A DNA stretch of 36,869 nucleotides from Elusimicrobiaceae bacterium (GTDB taxonomy: Bacteria; Elusimicrobiota; Elusimicrobia; Elusimicrobiales; Elusimicrobiaceae), in assembly GCA_017520185.1 (NCBI GenBank), contig JAFXGO010000032.1:1-36869 (forward strand), in the 5' to 3' direction. The position numbers and the translations under genes were made by a program. Below are positions 7,924 through 16,127 of the stretch, in pieces. The notes under the pieces are model-generated. The model was not told the DNA's origin. It saw nothing but the letters and a program-made list of their open reading frames with translations, and did not search any database. Every line of letters begins with the position of its first letter. Position 1 is the stretch's first letter.

Positions 7924-8217
7924 ATGAACGACTTTAAAACATTTTTTTCTATGATGCGTGCCGTACTTCAACGGCGTTATCCTATGCCTTGGAAAACGTT
8001 TTTTGTCGCTCTTTTTTGTGTATTTTATCTGTTTAGTCCGGTGGATTTGTTGCCCGATATTATGCCGCTTTTGGGCATTACAGACGATGCCACTTTCGTT
8101 CTGCTTGTATTGGCACTAATTAAACAAGACCTAAACAAATTTAAACAGACAACGTCTTTAAAACCACCCAAAGAAGATGTTATAGATGCAGGTGACATCA
8201 AAGACCACAAAAAATAA
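7924..8217 (+). CDS. DUF1232 (YkvA-like) small membrane protein
   Basis: A 97-residue protein. A single hydrophobic stretch at about 25-40 runs into SPVDLLPDIMPLLG, followed by TDDATF. This is the hallmark of DUF1232/YkvA proteins (SPiDLiPDfiPvlGylDD). A second hydrophobic stretch (FVLLVLALI) follows, and the C-terminus is hydrophilic. The biochemical function of the family is unknown. GAGG precedes the ATG, 11 bp after the second Na/Pi transporter, and a strong terminator follows, so it is the last gene of that unit. Confidence 0.85.
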   Translation: MNDFKTFFSMMRAVLQRRYPMPWKTFFVALFCVFYLFSPVDLLPDIMPLLGITDDATFVLLVLALIKQDLNKFKQTTSLKPPKEDVIDAGDIKDHKK

Positions 8218-8221
8218 TTTA

Positions 8222-8244
8222 AGCCCCCGAACAGGGGGCTTTTT
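8222..8244 (+). terminator. Terminator after the DUF1232 gene
   Basis: AGCCCCC (8222-8228), loop GAACA, GGGGGCT (8234-8240), then T residues. Confidence 0.9.
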
Positions 8245-8281
8245 ATACTCCTTTTTCTTGAAGACTACAGAAAAACCAAAT

Positions 8282-8290
8282 TGCTATAAT
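8282..8290 (+). promoter_or_regulatory. Extended -10 of predicted leaderless asmA-like transcript
   Basis: TG-C-TATAAT is a consensus extended -10. It ends 6 nt before the ATG at 8297, placing the transcription start at or next to the A of the start codon. No Shine-Dalgarno is present. Confidence 0.7.
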
Positions 8291-8296
8291 TTAATT

Positions 8297-10498
8297 ATGA
8301 AAAAATTATTTAAAATTCTAGCCATCTTAGCGGTTTTGGCCGCCATACTATTGATTGCAGCGTTTATTACGCTTAAAATCATGTTTCCTGCCGATAAATT
8401 AAAAACAATGGCACAGCAATATACTCAAAAGAATTTCAACCGAGAAATTGCCTTTTCTGATGTTTCTTTTAATTTAATTGGTATTACCTTAGACGATTTT
8501 GCCCTTTCGGAATCGGGTACCTTTCAAGAAAACGGCACTTTTGCCAAAGCCGATCAAGCAATAGTAAAAATAGCTTTTACACCTCTACTGAAAAAAAGAA
8601 TAGAGGTTTCCACCATTGGCTTAGAAGGATTAGATATTACCGTTATTAAAAATAAAGACGGTAAATTTAATTTTGATGATTTCTTGACGCCTTCCACTCA
8701 AGAAAGCACCCCAAACACAACAATTCAAACAAAAGAAGAAAAAAAAGAAAATTCTTCTTTTGAAATAACGGCAGAAAAAGTGTACGCTACAGATTGTAAT
8801 CTTTATTACAAAGATTTGCAAAACAATATGCAAGCATCTGTCACCAAACTTAACCTGCAAATCAATGCCTTTGACTTACACACTCCCTTCCCCATCAGTT
8901 TTTCTTTTATAACCGATTATCAGGATTCCACCGGTCTGACGGTACAAATACCGGTGCGGGCCGAACTGATGCTTTCTTTGGCAGGATTGGATATGCCCAA
9001 AGCCAGCGCAGAAGTGCAAAAATTTACTTTAGATTACAAAGAGATTTTCTTTGGACTGCAAGGTTCTGCTACAAATTTTGCCAATCCATCTATAAACTTA
9101 CAGGGTAAAATTTCAGGTCTTTCCAACAAAGCCTTAGCAGACTTGACCTCCGACTTGCCTGATTTTATATTGCCGGACATTTTGTTTTCTGCCCAGACAG
9201 ATCTCAACTTGGATAAATCTTCAGCAGACATTAAGCAAGCCAAACTTTCTATCCAAGATTCCGCCATTACCGCTCAAGGAAACGTAAGTTGGGGGGGGAA
9301 CAAGACCTCCTATCAAGTTAACAGTTCCATTGGTTTAGATTTGAGTCAAATTGCCAAAATGGCTAAAATGATGGACGGTTTTGGTTTGGGTGGCAAAGTG
9401 AGCGGAAATATCCGAGCCACCGACAAAAACAACGCACAAGACATGAGCGGTAAAATTAGCCTTTCCGATTTAAAGGTGCAATATGCGCCGATGGACATTT
9501 CTTCCCTACAGGGGGATATTGTATTAAAATCTTTAGGAGATATTTCTTGTAATTCGTTGAAAGGTTTACTCAACGGAGAAAAGTTTGATGCTTCTTTTGC
9601 TTATAAAGATCTTAGCGGAGTGTTGGACTTAGTCTTTCATTTTGACTTAGACAAATTAACCCTCACTTCTTTTGACTTCCAAAACAGTTCTTCTGAAAAA
9701 GAAGCCACGGCCCAACAAACGCCGACACCCGCAGAAGAAAAAACAGCCTCTGCAGAAACCTTTTTCAATGTGAAAGGCGATATTAAGATAGGGCAAATCA
9801 AGGTGCCGTATTTCACCACGCAGGGTATCACCTTAAATGCAAATGTGCAACATGCAAGTGCCAGCATGAAAAAAACCAACGGGACCGTTTCTTTTAATCT
9901 GCAAGAAGGTGCTATTACAGACTTAAATTCTTTTGTAAAAGAAAGTAAAATTGTCAAAATTTTACTTCTTCCCTTCACCATCATTAACAAAGTGACATCT
10001 AAACTGGGAGTGGAAATTTTCCCGACACAAAAAGCGGAAGATAAAGGCAAAATCAAGTTCTCCTCCGGTTCGGGAAGTTATTTGTTTAAAAACGGTTTAA
10101 TGACCATTGAAGAAACGCATTTTAACTCTGCCGTCAGCGATATGAAAGCGGCCGGTTCTTTAGACTTTAATACCGAAAAGTTGGATATGAAAGTTTCGGC
10201 TACGGTGCTCACATCCCAAACCCCGATTGTAATTAAAATAGGTGGCACCATAACAGAGCCTTCCGGCAAGTTAGACGTAGCCGGTACGGCAATATCTCTG
10301 GTAGGGGGAATACTAAACTATAAAACACCCGTTAAAGCGGCAAAAACTACGGCTGGTACGGCTAAAACGGTAGTTGATAACACTGCCCAATTAGGGACAA
10401 CTGCCGTAAAAGATACGGTCAATACAGCGGTAGATACCATTAAAAGTATTGGCGGACTTTTTAAAAGTTCTAAAAAAGAAACCAGTGACTCAAAATAA
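8297..10498 (+). CDS. AsmA-family envelope protein
   Basis: A 733-residue protein. It has an N-terminal membrane anchor (MKKLFKILAILAVLAAILL and following residues, about 5-28) and then a long beta-rich periplasmic region. The N-terminal AsmA-like part includes LKTMAQQYTQKNFNREIAF. The C-terminal AsmA_2-type region (about 520-680) contains SFNLQEGAITDLNSF and FNTEKLDMKVSATV. The Ala/Thr/Val-rich tail may be amphipathic helix. AsmA/TamB-type proteins are linked to phospholipid transport and outer-membrane assembly in diderms. A longer in-frame start at 8186 would overlap the DUF1232 gene and the terminator, so ATG 8297 is chosen. It is monocistronic between two terminators. Confidence 0.85.
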   Translation: MKKLFKILAILAVLAAILLIAAFITLKIMFPADKLKTMAQQYTQKNFNREIAFSDVSFNLIGITLDDFALSESGTFQENGTFAKADQAIVKIAFTPLLKKRIEVSTIGLEGLDITVIKNKDGKFNFDDFLTPSTQESTPNTTIQTKEEKKENSSFEITAEKVYATDCNLYYKDLQNNMQASVTKLNLQINAFDLHTPFPISFSFITDYQDSTGLTVQIPVRAELMLSLAGLDMPKASAEVQKFTLDYKEIFFGLQGSATNFANPSINLQGKISGLSNKALADLTSDLPDFILPDILFSAQTDLNLDKSSADIKQAKLSIQDSAITAQGNVSWGGNKTSYQVNSSIGLDLSQIAKMAKMMDGFGLGGKVSGNIRATDKNNAQDMSGKISLSDLKVQYAPMDISSLQGDIVLKSLGDISCNSLKGLLNGEKFDASFAYKDLSGVLDLVFHFDLDKLTLTSFDFQNSSSEKEATAQQTPTPAEEKTASAETFFNVKGDIKIGQIKVPYFTTQGITLNANVQHASASMKKTNGTVSFNLQEGAITDLNSFVKESKIVKILLLPFTIINKVTSKLGVEIFPTQKAEDKGKIKFSSGSGSYLFKNGLMTIEETHFNSAVSDMKAAGSLDFNTEKLDMKVSATVLTSQTPIVIKIGGTITEPSGKLDVAGTAISLVGGILNYKTPVKAAKTTAGTAKTVVDNTAQLGTTAVKDTVNTAVDTIKSIGGLFKSSKKETSDSK

Positions 10499-10500
10499 AA

Positions 10501-10531
10501 AACCCCCCGAAAATCATTCGGGGGGTTTTGC
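10501..10531. terminator. Bidirectional terminator between convergent genes
   Basis: AACCCCCCGAA (10501-10511) pairs with TTCGGGGGGTT (10517-10527). T residues follow on the plus strand and an A run precedes on the left, so it can serve both the AsmA-like gene and the minus-strand secreted-protein gene. Confidence 0.9.
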
Positions 10532-10542
10532 AAATTTATCAA

Positions 10543-11145
10543 TTAATCAGCCGCATTTGTAATTAAATAGGCCTTACATGCATCTGAAGTTCCGCATCCA
10601 CTAACATTAACTTGTTTCCAACTTAACCCAGAACCAGAAACACTAGTAGAAGAATCAAACTTAGCTACATCGGTTATAGTTAATTTGGAAAAAGAAGCAA
10701 CAGATGTACGAATTGTAGAGGTGTCTTCTGAGAATAGCGTACCATTTACCTTTACAAAAAAATCTTTTCCACTATCAGGATTTACCACTATATTATTTTT
10801 TACATCTAACTCTTTCACCTTTGCCGTAGCACCGGCATAAATCTTGGTACTGTCATCTACCTGATATTGGGCAATATTTCCCAACAATTTTGTATTTGCA
10901 CCCATTTTTAAATTATGAATATAAATGGAGCCGGGTGTCGTTTCAGTACCGATATTAATGGAACCTTCATTGATAAAACCGTTGCAGAAATTGAGTTGAA
11001 AAATATCTGCTTGTCTGTTGGTCTGCAGTTCTAATTTAGCAAAACTACCCACCGGATGAGAAAGCAAGGTTAAAAATTGCATACTCTCGGCAAAAGAAAC
11101 CGTTGAACAAAAACTAAGTAAAAAAAGAAAGAAGATTTTTTTCAT
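10543..11145 (-). CDS. Secreted protein of unknown function
   Basis: A 200-residue protein with a signal peptide: MKKIFFLFLLSFCSTVSFA, then ESMQF. Start ATG 11145 has AGGAG upstream and is preferred over the in-frame 11181, which would put the signal peptide inside. The mature part is rich in Ser, Thr, Asn, Val and Ile with alternating hydrophobic residues, as in beta-solenoid or surface proteins. There is one Cys in the middle (NFCNGF) and a Cys pair at the end (GCGTSDACKAYL), possibly a disulphide. No family is recognised. It stands alone with its own promoter and terminator, which fits an exported surface or adhesin-like product, but that is a guess. Confidence 0.7.
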   Translation of the reverse strand: MKKIFFLFLLSFCSTVSFAESMQFLTLLSHPVGSFAKLELQTNRQADIFQLNFCNGFINEGSINIGTETTPGSIYIHNLKMGANTKLLGNIAQYQVDDSTKIYAGATAKVKELDVKNNIVVNPDSGKDFFVKVNGTLFSEDTSTIRTSVASFSKLTITDVAKFDSSTSVSGSGLSWKQVNVSGCGTSDACKAYLITNAAD

Positions 11146-11172
11146 ACATACTCCTAATATAGCCACTTTTTC

Positions 11173-11202
11173 ACTATACATTAAGAATAACTGTTAAGTC
11201 AA
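11173..11202 (-). promoter_or_regulatory. Sigma-70-type promoter of the secreted-protein gene
   Basis: On the minus strand TTGACT (11197-11202) is followed after 18 bp by TATAGT (11173-11178). The start codon at 11145 follows with AGGAG in between. Confidence 0.65.
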
Positions 11203-11218
11203 TATTTTGCAACTCCCT

Positions 11219-13129
11219 TTACAGTTCTTCACACTCCTGCAACCATAGCGATACCTTAGCATCGCTTGGCATATGCCATTCTCCGCGCGGAGACAAGCTG
11301 ACAGGACCTACTTTGGGTCCGTCAGGTAAACAAGAACGTTTGAATTGCTGGGCAAAGAAACGTCTTAAAAAAGTAGAAAGCCATTTTTTTATTTCTGCAT
11401 CTTTATATTTGTTGCCAAAGGCATGTTGGGCTAAGCAAAATATCTTTTTGGCAGAAAATCCAAAACGTACAAAGTGATATAAATAAAAATCATGCAATTC
11501 ATAAGGTCCAACTAAATCTTCCGTCTTTTGGCTGATTTTTTGACCGGAGGGGGGCAATAGTTCCGGGCTGACCGGCGTATCCAACACTTCACGCAATACA
11601 GAAGATAAATCTTTATCTTGAGATGTTTGTGCTACATACGCAACCAAATGACGTACTAAGGTTTTAGCAACCCCGCTATTTACCCCGTACATACTCATGT
11701 GATCTCCGTTATAAGTGGCCCAACCTAATGCTAATTCAGACAAATCACCCGTTCCGATTACTAAAGCATTTTGCTGATTGGCTAAATCCATCAAAACCTG
11801 CGTACGCTCACGCGCTTGCACATTTTCATAGGTCACATCACGAGCAGACAAAGGATGTTCAATATCTTGTAAATGTTGCAAGCAAGATTGTTTAATGTTT
11901 ATCTCTTTAGACGTAATCTTTAAAGCATTCATCAATTTTAAAGAATTTTGATAAGTGCGATCCGTCGTCCCGAAACAAGGCATCGTCACCCCAATAATCC
12001 CTTTACGATCTAAACCTAATTTATCAAAAGCCTTCACCACTACCAACAGAGCCAGTGTACTGTCCAGCCCTCCGGAAATCCCCAATATTACCTTTTGACA
12101 ACGGGTATGGCGTAAACGTTGCAAAAGGCCATATGCTTGAATGGACAAAATATCTTCACACTGTTTTTCCTGATCTTTCTGCACCAAAAAAGGATACGGG
12201 GAGATATGTCTAAGCAAAGCAAAAGAATCAGACGTCGGCAATTCAAAAGAAATCGTTCTATATTCATTCGAAAAGACATGCCGGCCGAACACCGTATTTT
12301 CCCGACGAAGACATTGCATTTTTTCCACATCAATTTCAGAAATAATAAGTTGCTCTTGCAACTCAAATCTTTTGGCTGAGGCCAATACCTGGCCGTTTTC
12401 AGCAATACACGCATTTCCGCTAAACACCGAATCCGTAGAAGATTCACCAATTCCTGCACTGGCACACACATACCCGCAACAACAATGAACCGACTGGTCG
12501 GAAACCAAACGTTTTAGATATTCTTCTTTACCTACTGTTTCGCTATAGGCAGATAAATTTAAAATAACATTGGCTCCGGCTACAGATGCCCAAGAAGAAA
12601 GAGAAATAGGTGCAGATAAATCTGCTCCCAACTCTACAGCCAAAACGGCGTCTTTACAGGCGAACAATAAATCCGTACCGAAAGGTACTTCTTGGCCAGC
12701 TAACACAATTTCTTCGGCAGTAGACTCTTCTGCGCTGACAAACCAACGTTTTTCCGCAAATTCACCATAATTGGGTAAAAAAGATTTAGGGACAACTCCT
12801 AAAATTTTACCCTTCTGAAAAACTATGGCACAATTGTATAAAGCATTTCCTACCCGTACCGGCATTCCGACGGCCGACAAACAAGCAGTAGCGGCGGTTT
12901 CTTTCAGCAAACTTGCCAAAGCATCTTCTGCCGCATTTAATAAAACAGATTGATAAAACAAATCCCCGCAAGTATAACCGGTAATGCTAAGTTCCGGAAA
13001 TACCACCGCTTCAACACCGGATTTAGAGGCTTGAAGAATCAAGTTTTTAATTTGTTCGGCATTAAATGCACAATCGGCCACCTGTACCTGAGGTATGGCT
13101 GCCGCCACCTTGATAAAACCAAATTTCAT
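11219..13129 (-). CDS. nadE: NAD+ synthetase with nitrilase-like domain lacking the catalytic Cys
   Basis: A 636-residue two-domain NadE. Residues 1 to about 290 form the nitrilase-fold glutaminase domain; the rest is the ATP-dependent synthetase, with ISGGLDSTLALL as the P-loop and GTGDLSELALGWATYNGD. It makes NAD+ from deamido-NAD+, normally with glutamine as the ammonia source. Of the Glu-Lys-Cys triad, Glu46 (FPELSITGY) and Lys115 (VPKSFLPNYGE) are present. The Cys position, normally VEICEDLW, reads VELGADLS, with Gly168 in place of Cys. The enzyme may therefore depend on free ammonia. Start ATG 13129 matches the family N-terminus (FGFIKVAAA); it has no nearby ribosome site (an AGGAG lies about 46 bp upstream). 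An upstream in-frame ATG at 13213 would overlap the preceding gene. Confidence 0.9.
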   Translation of the reverse strand: MKFGFIKVAAAIPQVQVADCAFNAEQIKNLILQASKSGVEAVVFPELSITGYTCGDLFYQSVLLNAAEDALASLLKETAATACLSAVGMPVRVGNALYNCAIVFQKGKILGVVPKSFLPNYGEFAEKRWFVSAEESTAEEIVLAGQEVPFGTDLLFACKDAVLAVELGADLSAPISLSSWASVAGANVILNLSAYSETVGKEEYLKRLVSDQSVHCCCGYVCASAGIGESSTDSVFSGNACIAENGQVLASAKRFELQEQLIISEIDVEKMQCLRRENTVFGRHVFSNEYRTISFELPTSDSFALLRHISPYPFLVQKDQEKQCEDILSIQAYGLLQRLRHTRCQKVILGISGGLDSTLALLVVVKAFDKLGLDRKGIIGVTMPCFGTTDRTYQNSLKLMNALKITSKEINIKQSCLQHLQDIEHPLSARDVTYENVQARERTQVLMDLANQQNALVIGTGDLSELALGWATYNGDHMSMYGVNSGVAKTLVRHLVAYVAQTSQDKDLSSVLREVLDTPVSPELLPPSGQKISQKTEDLVGPYELHDFYLYHFVRFGFSAKKIFCLAQHAFGNKYKDAEIKKWLSTFLRRFFAQQFKRSCLPDGPKVGPVSLSPRGEWHMPSDAKVSLWLQECEEL

Positions 13130-13184
13130 ATCTATACTTACGGCGCAAATAACCGCAGATGGGTTCTTGCCCGCTCTCCTATGT

Positions 13185-13634
13185 TTAATTAAAATACTGT
13201 GCCATTTTGGCAAAAAGTGCTTTAATTTCTTTTATATTATCTAAAGAAAGACGTATCCCTTTTTTGGTCCAACCTTTATAAGCATCATCTTCCTGCCATT
13301 GTCGGAAATCCAATCCCCTTATTCCTTGAAAGGTGCTCACACGCACCACTACCGACAGGCCCGGCCTTTTGGCAAATTTTCCCAATTCCACATCTTTTAC
13401 TTCCGCAGGGGTATCCGGCAAGGCCGCAATCAACGGGGCCAGTGCTTTTACAATCTCTTCCGTCATGGTAATACCTATTCTCGTAGCACCGCTATAACCG
13501 TCGGAGGTTAAATACTTACGAATAGAAGCATAACGGTAGCCTCTATATGCATCAACGGAAAACCTAATTTCATTACCGTCCCCCAAAGCAATAACCCCTA
13601 TTTCAGACAATATCGAAAAACTCGTTTCAGGCAT
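13185..13634 (-). CDS. PC4/YdbC-like ssDNA-binding protein with two related halves
   Basis: A 149-residue protein. The C-terminal half (about 80-149) matches the PC4/YdbC transcriptional-coactivator fold: VRVSTFQGIRGLDFRQWQE, then KKGIRLSLDNIKEIKALF. The N-terminal half (about 8-70) has a similar layout: EIRFSVDAYRGYRYASIRKY, then RIGITMTEEIVKAL. It thus looks like two PC4-like units in tandem, which could form the usual dimer in one chain. PC4-like proteins bind single-stranded nucleic acid. ATG 13634 has AGGAG upstream and is preferred to 13667. nadE follows 55 bp downstream on the same strand, so the two may be co-transcribed, with no obvious functional link. Confidence 0.75.
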   Translation of the reverse strand: MPETSFSILSEIGVIALGDGNEIRFSVDAYRGYRYASIRKYLTSDGYSGATRIGITMTEEIVKALAPLIAALPDTPAEVKDVELGKFAKRPGLSVVVRVSTFQGIRGLDFRQWQEDDAYKGWTKKGIRLSLDNIKEIKALFAKMAQYFN

Positions 13635-13744
13635 ATACTCTCCTTTTTGAAAAACACCGTTTGCCAAATGATAAAAATATGCTATGATAAATTTGACCTG
13701 TTTATATTTTACGGTTTGATGACGGCAAAAGCAAGTAGTTTTTA

Positions 13745-13750
13745 TATAAT
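13745..13750 (+). promoter_or_regulatory. Probable -10 of the kinase-phosphatase operon
   Basis: TATAAT lies about 50 bp before the kinase start in the divergent intergenic region (13635-13799). No matching -35 is seen at the right distance. Confidence 0.4.
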
Positions 13751-13799
13751 AAATTAAGATACTTTTTTCTTGATTTCATAATAAGGGATAGGGGATTAT

Positions 13800-16127
13800 A
13801 TGCTCGATGGACAATCATTAGTGGGAAAAGAAATTTCCGGCTGCGAGATTTTGACAAAAGTAGCAGAAGGAGGTATGGGAGCTGTATTTAAGGCTCGCCA
13901 TAAAGCCTTAAACCGCATTGTATGCGTAAAAATTCTAAGCCCCTCTTTGGCCAACGACAAAAAGGCTGTGTCGCTCTTTTTAACCGAAGCTCGCGCTATT
14001 GCAGAGTTGGATCATCCTAATATCGTAAACGTATATAATGTAGGAAAAGAACAAGGCTACTATTTTATCGTCATGTCTTTTGTCGAAGGGCAAACACTTT
14101 CTGCTCTGCTCAAAAAAGAGCGGGTCTTGCCCATCGGAAAAGTGTTAGACTTATTTGACGGTGTTTTGAAAGGATTATCAATAGCTCACGAAAAAGGCAT
14201 TATCCACAGAGACATCAAACCTTCCAACATTCTTATCACGCCCGAAGGAAAACCTAAAATTGTGGACTTTGGTATCGCCAAAAAAGTAGATAAAGAAAAA
14301 GGGTCCACCAAAACGACCGAACTGGCCGGTACGGCTTATTTTATCGCACCCGAACAAGCCTTAGGTAAAGACATTGATACGCGTGCCGATTTATACTCCA
14401 TCGGAGCCAGTATGTATTATGTGCTGACGGGGCATTTTCCCTACAATGGCAAAAATACAATTGAAATTATTCAAAAACATATCAACGAGCCTGTCCCCAA
14501 TCCTCTTAAACTTCGTTCCAATATGCCGGGTTGGTTGGCAATTACCATTCAGAAATTAATGAGCAAAAATCCGGACGACCGTTTTTCTACGGCCAAAGAA
14601 GTCTATATGCACTTTGCCAAAATGCGTGCCGAAGAACAACTGCGCATCAAGCAAATGCAAGGCCGCGCAACCGTTGATTTAGGAATTGAAAGCTCTTTAA
14701 AAATTTCCAATGAACAGGAAACTTTTAACACCACTTCCAGAAATTTGGGGGCAACGGAGTTTTATCGTTCTATGTCAGCCAGACAAACGCAGCCCGGTCG
14801 CCCAAAAAGCAATGCCACGCAAATGCCCAAATTGGACGACTTAGTCAATGGCGTTTCTGCCTTGCCGCCCAAGTCCACTCCGCCCTTGGCACCTACTATG
14901 GAACTGGTCCCTGAAAAACCGGTACAGGCGGACACAATCCCGGCCCCTAAGGTGACGGTATCGGCCATTCACAATCCTAAACCGGCGACAAAACTTCTTT
15001 TGAAAATTCTTATTTTATTGCCTGTATTTTTGGCTTTTGCCGCTGCAGTGGGATATGTCTTTTTCTCCTTAGGAAAAATATGCTCGGCTTATACGTCAGA
15101 AACGGCTGGATTTTTCAGTAATTTGTTAGCCCCGTTGACTGCCGGAAAAACATTACCCAATCAACTGTTTTATACTGCTTTGGCTCTTGTAATGTTGGCA
15201 GGCATTTTTGTATCTTCCGCAATTAAAGCCTATGCCAGAACAACCGCTGCCTTACTGGCTTTGGCGGCTGCTTCTTACTTGGCAGGAGTGTTTACTCCCG
15301 ATGTTAAGTTTTTTAACGCATCGCACCTGGTGGAATATTTATTCTCACCAGAATATTATTTATGTTTCTTGGTACCGTCGGTTGCGTGGGTTTTGTCTCT
15401 GTGTTGGCGTTTAAACAGATCCGTACCGGAAAGAGTGTTTGGCCTAGCCATGATTATATTGGCCTGCACTTTGACCTACTGCGCATCTTCATTATCCATC
15501 GCACCTAATTTAATGGCAGCCTCTACTAAAATACTTTTTACTGCCGCCATTTTATTTGTGTTGCTTGCGGCCTATTATCTGTGTGCCAAATCTGAAAATG
15601 CCATTATTCTACCCACCATCTGTTTTGTGTTATCACTTTCTTGTTTTTGGTTATATAATGTTTCTGGTTTTGCAAACACAACGCAAACAACGTTGGATAC
15701 GTTGGTAAGCGTGATTCCCATGCCGGATGCAGACGCAGCCCAAAAAGCCCGTACCAAAGCCCAAGAGGAATATTTAAATATCTCTCGACCGGGAATGTTT
15801 AAATCGTTAACCTCCAACAAAATTATTAATTTCATGGAAGAAGATGAAAAAAATAAATTGTTAACCGATCATCTTAATCAATATGCCGGCGATTTGTTGG
15901 GAGAGGAAAGATATCCGCTGTTTATTGATTTACTCAAAACATATTATTTAGTCGGCCCCAGCAAAACCACCTTAAAAATTTGGGATTATGCCGCCAGTTA
16001 TCCTCTGGAAAACTTTAACAATAATGCCAAACGTAATAATGCCTATTTCTTTTTAGTCTTATTATTATTTGTAATGGCTGGATTAAACTGTATAGGAGGA
16101 ATCCTTTTTAAAGAGGATCACTTATGA
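13800..16127 (+). CDS. Membrane-bound Ser/Thr protein kinase (Hanks type)
   Basis: A 775-residue protein. The kinase domain (residues 14-275) is complete: glycine loop AEGGMGAVF, Lys44 (VCVKIL), Glu63, HRDIKPSN (His136-Arg137-Asp138), DFG (156-158), a Thr-rich activation loop and APE (183-185). A linker (280-395) rich in Pro and Thr may be phosphorylated. About eight hydrophobic segments follow (near 400-425, 456-478, 480-500, 519-538, 545-565, 578-597, 601-623 and 745-770), with a soluble stretch of about 120 residues before the last. It lacks PASTA repeats; the membrane part is not a known sensor to me. The next gene, a PP2C phosphatase, overlaps its stop codon, so they form a reversible phosphorylation pair. 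Confidence 0.92.
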   Translation: MLDGQSLVGKEISGCEILTKVAEGGMGAVFKARHKALNRIVCVKILSPSLANDKKAVSLFLTEARAIAELDHPNIVNVYNVGKEQGYYFIVMSFVEGQTLSALLKKERVLPIGKVLDLFDGVLKGLSIAHEKGIIHRDIKPSNILITPEGKPKIVDFGIAKKVDKEKGSTKTTELAGTAYFIAPEQALGKDIDTRADLYSIGASMYYVLTGHFPYNGKNTIEIIQKHINEPVPNPLKLRSNMPGWLAITIQKLMSKNPDDRFSTAKEVYMHFAKMRAEEQLRIKQMQGRATVDLGIESSLKISNEQETFNTTSRNLGATEFYRSMSARQTQPGRPKSNATQMPKLDDLVNGVSALPPKSTPPLAPTMELVPEKPVQADTIPAPKVTVSAIHNPKPATKLLLKILILLPVFLAFAAAVGYVFFSLGKICSAYTSETAGFFSNLLAPLTAGKTLPNQLFYTALALVMLAGIFVSSAIKAYARTTAALLALAAASYLAGVFTPDVKFFNASHLVEYLFSPEYYLCFLVPSVAWVLSLCWRLNRSVPERVFGLAMIILACTLTYCASSLSIAPNLMAASTKILFTAAILFVLLAAYYLCAKSENAIILPTICFVLSLSCFWLYNVSGFANTTQTTLDTLVSVIPMPDADAAQKARTKAQEEYLNISRPGMFKSLTSNKIINFMEEDEKNKLLTDHLNQYAGDLLGEERYPLFIDLLKTYYLVGPSKTTLKIWDYAASYPLENFNNNAKRNNAYFFLVLLLFVMAGLNCIGGILFKEDHL

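Noticed and set aside
8186-8296. N-terminal extension of the AsmA-like protein
   Set aside because: It would overlap the DUF1232 gene and read through its terminator. The membrane anchor starts naturally at 8297.
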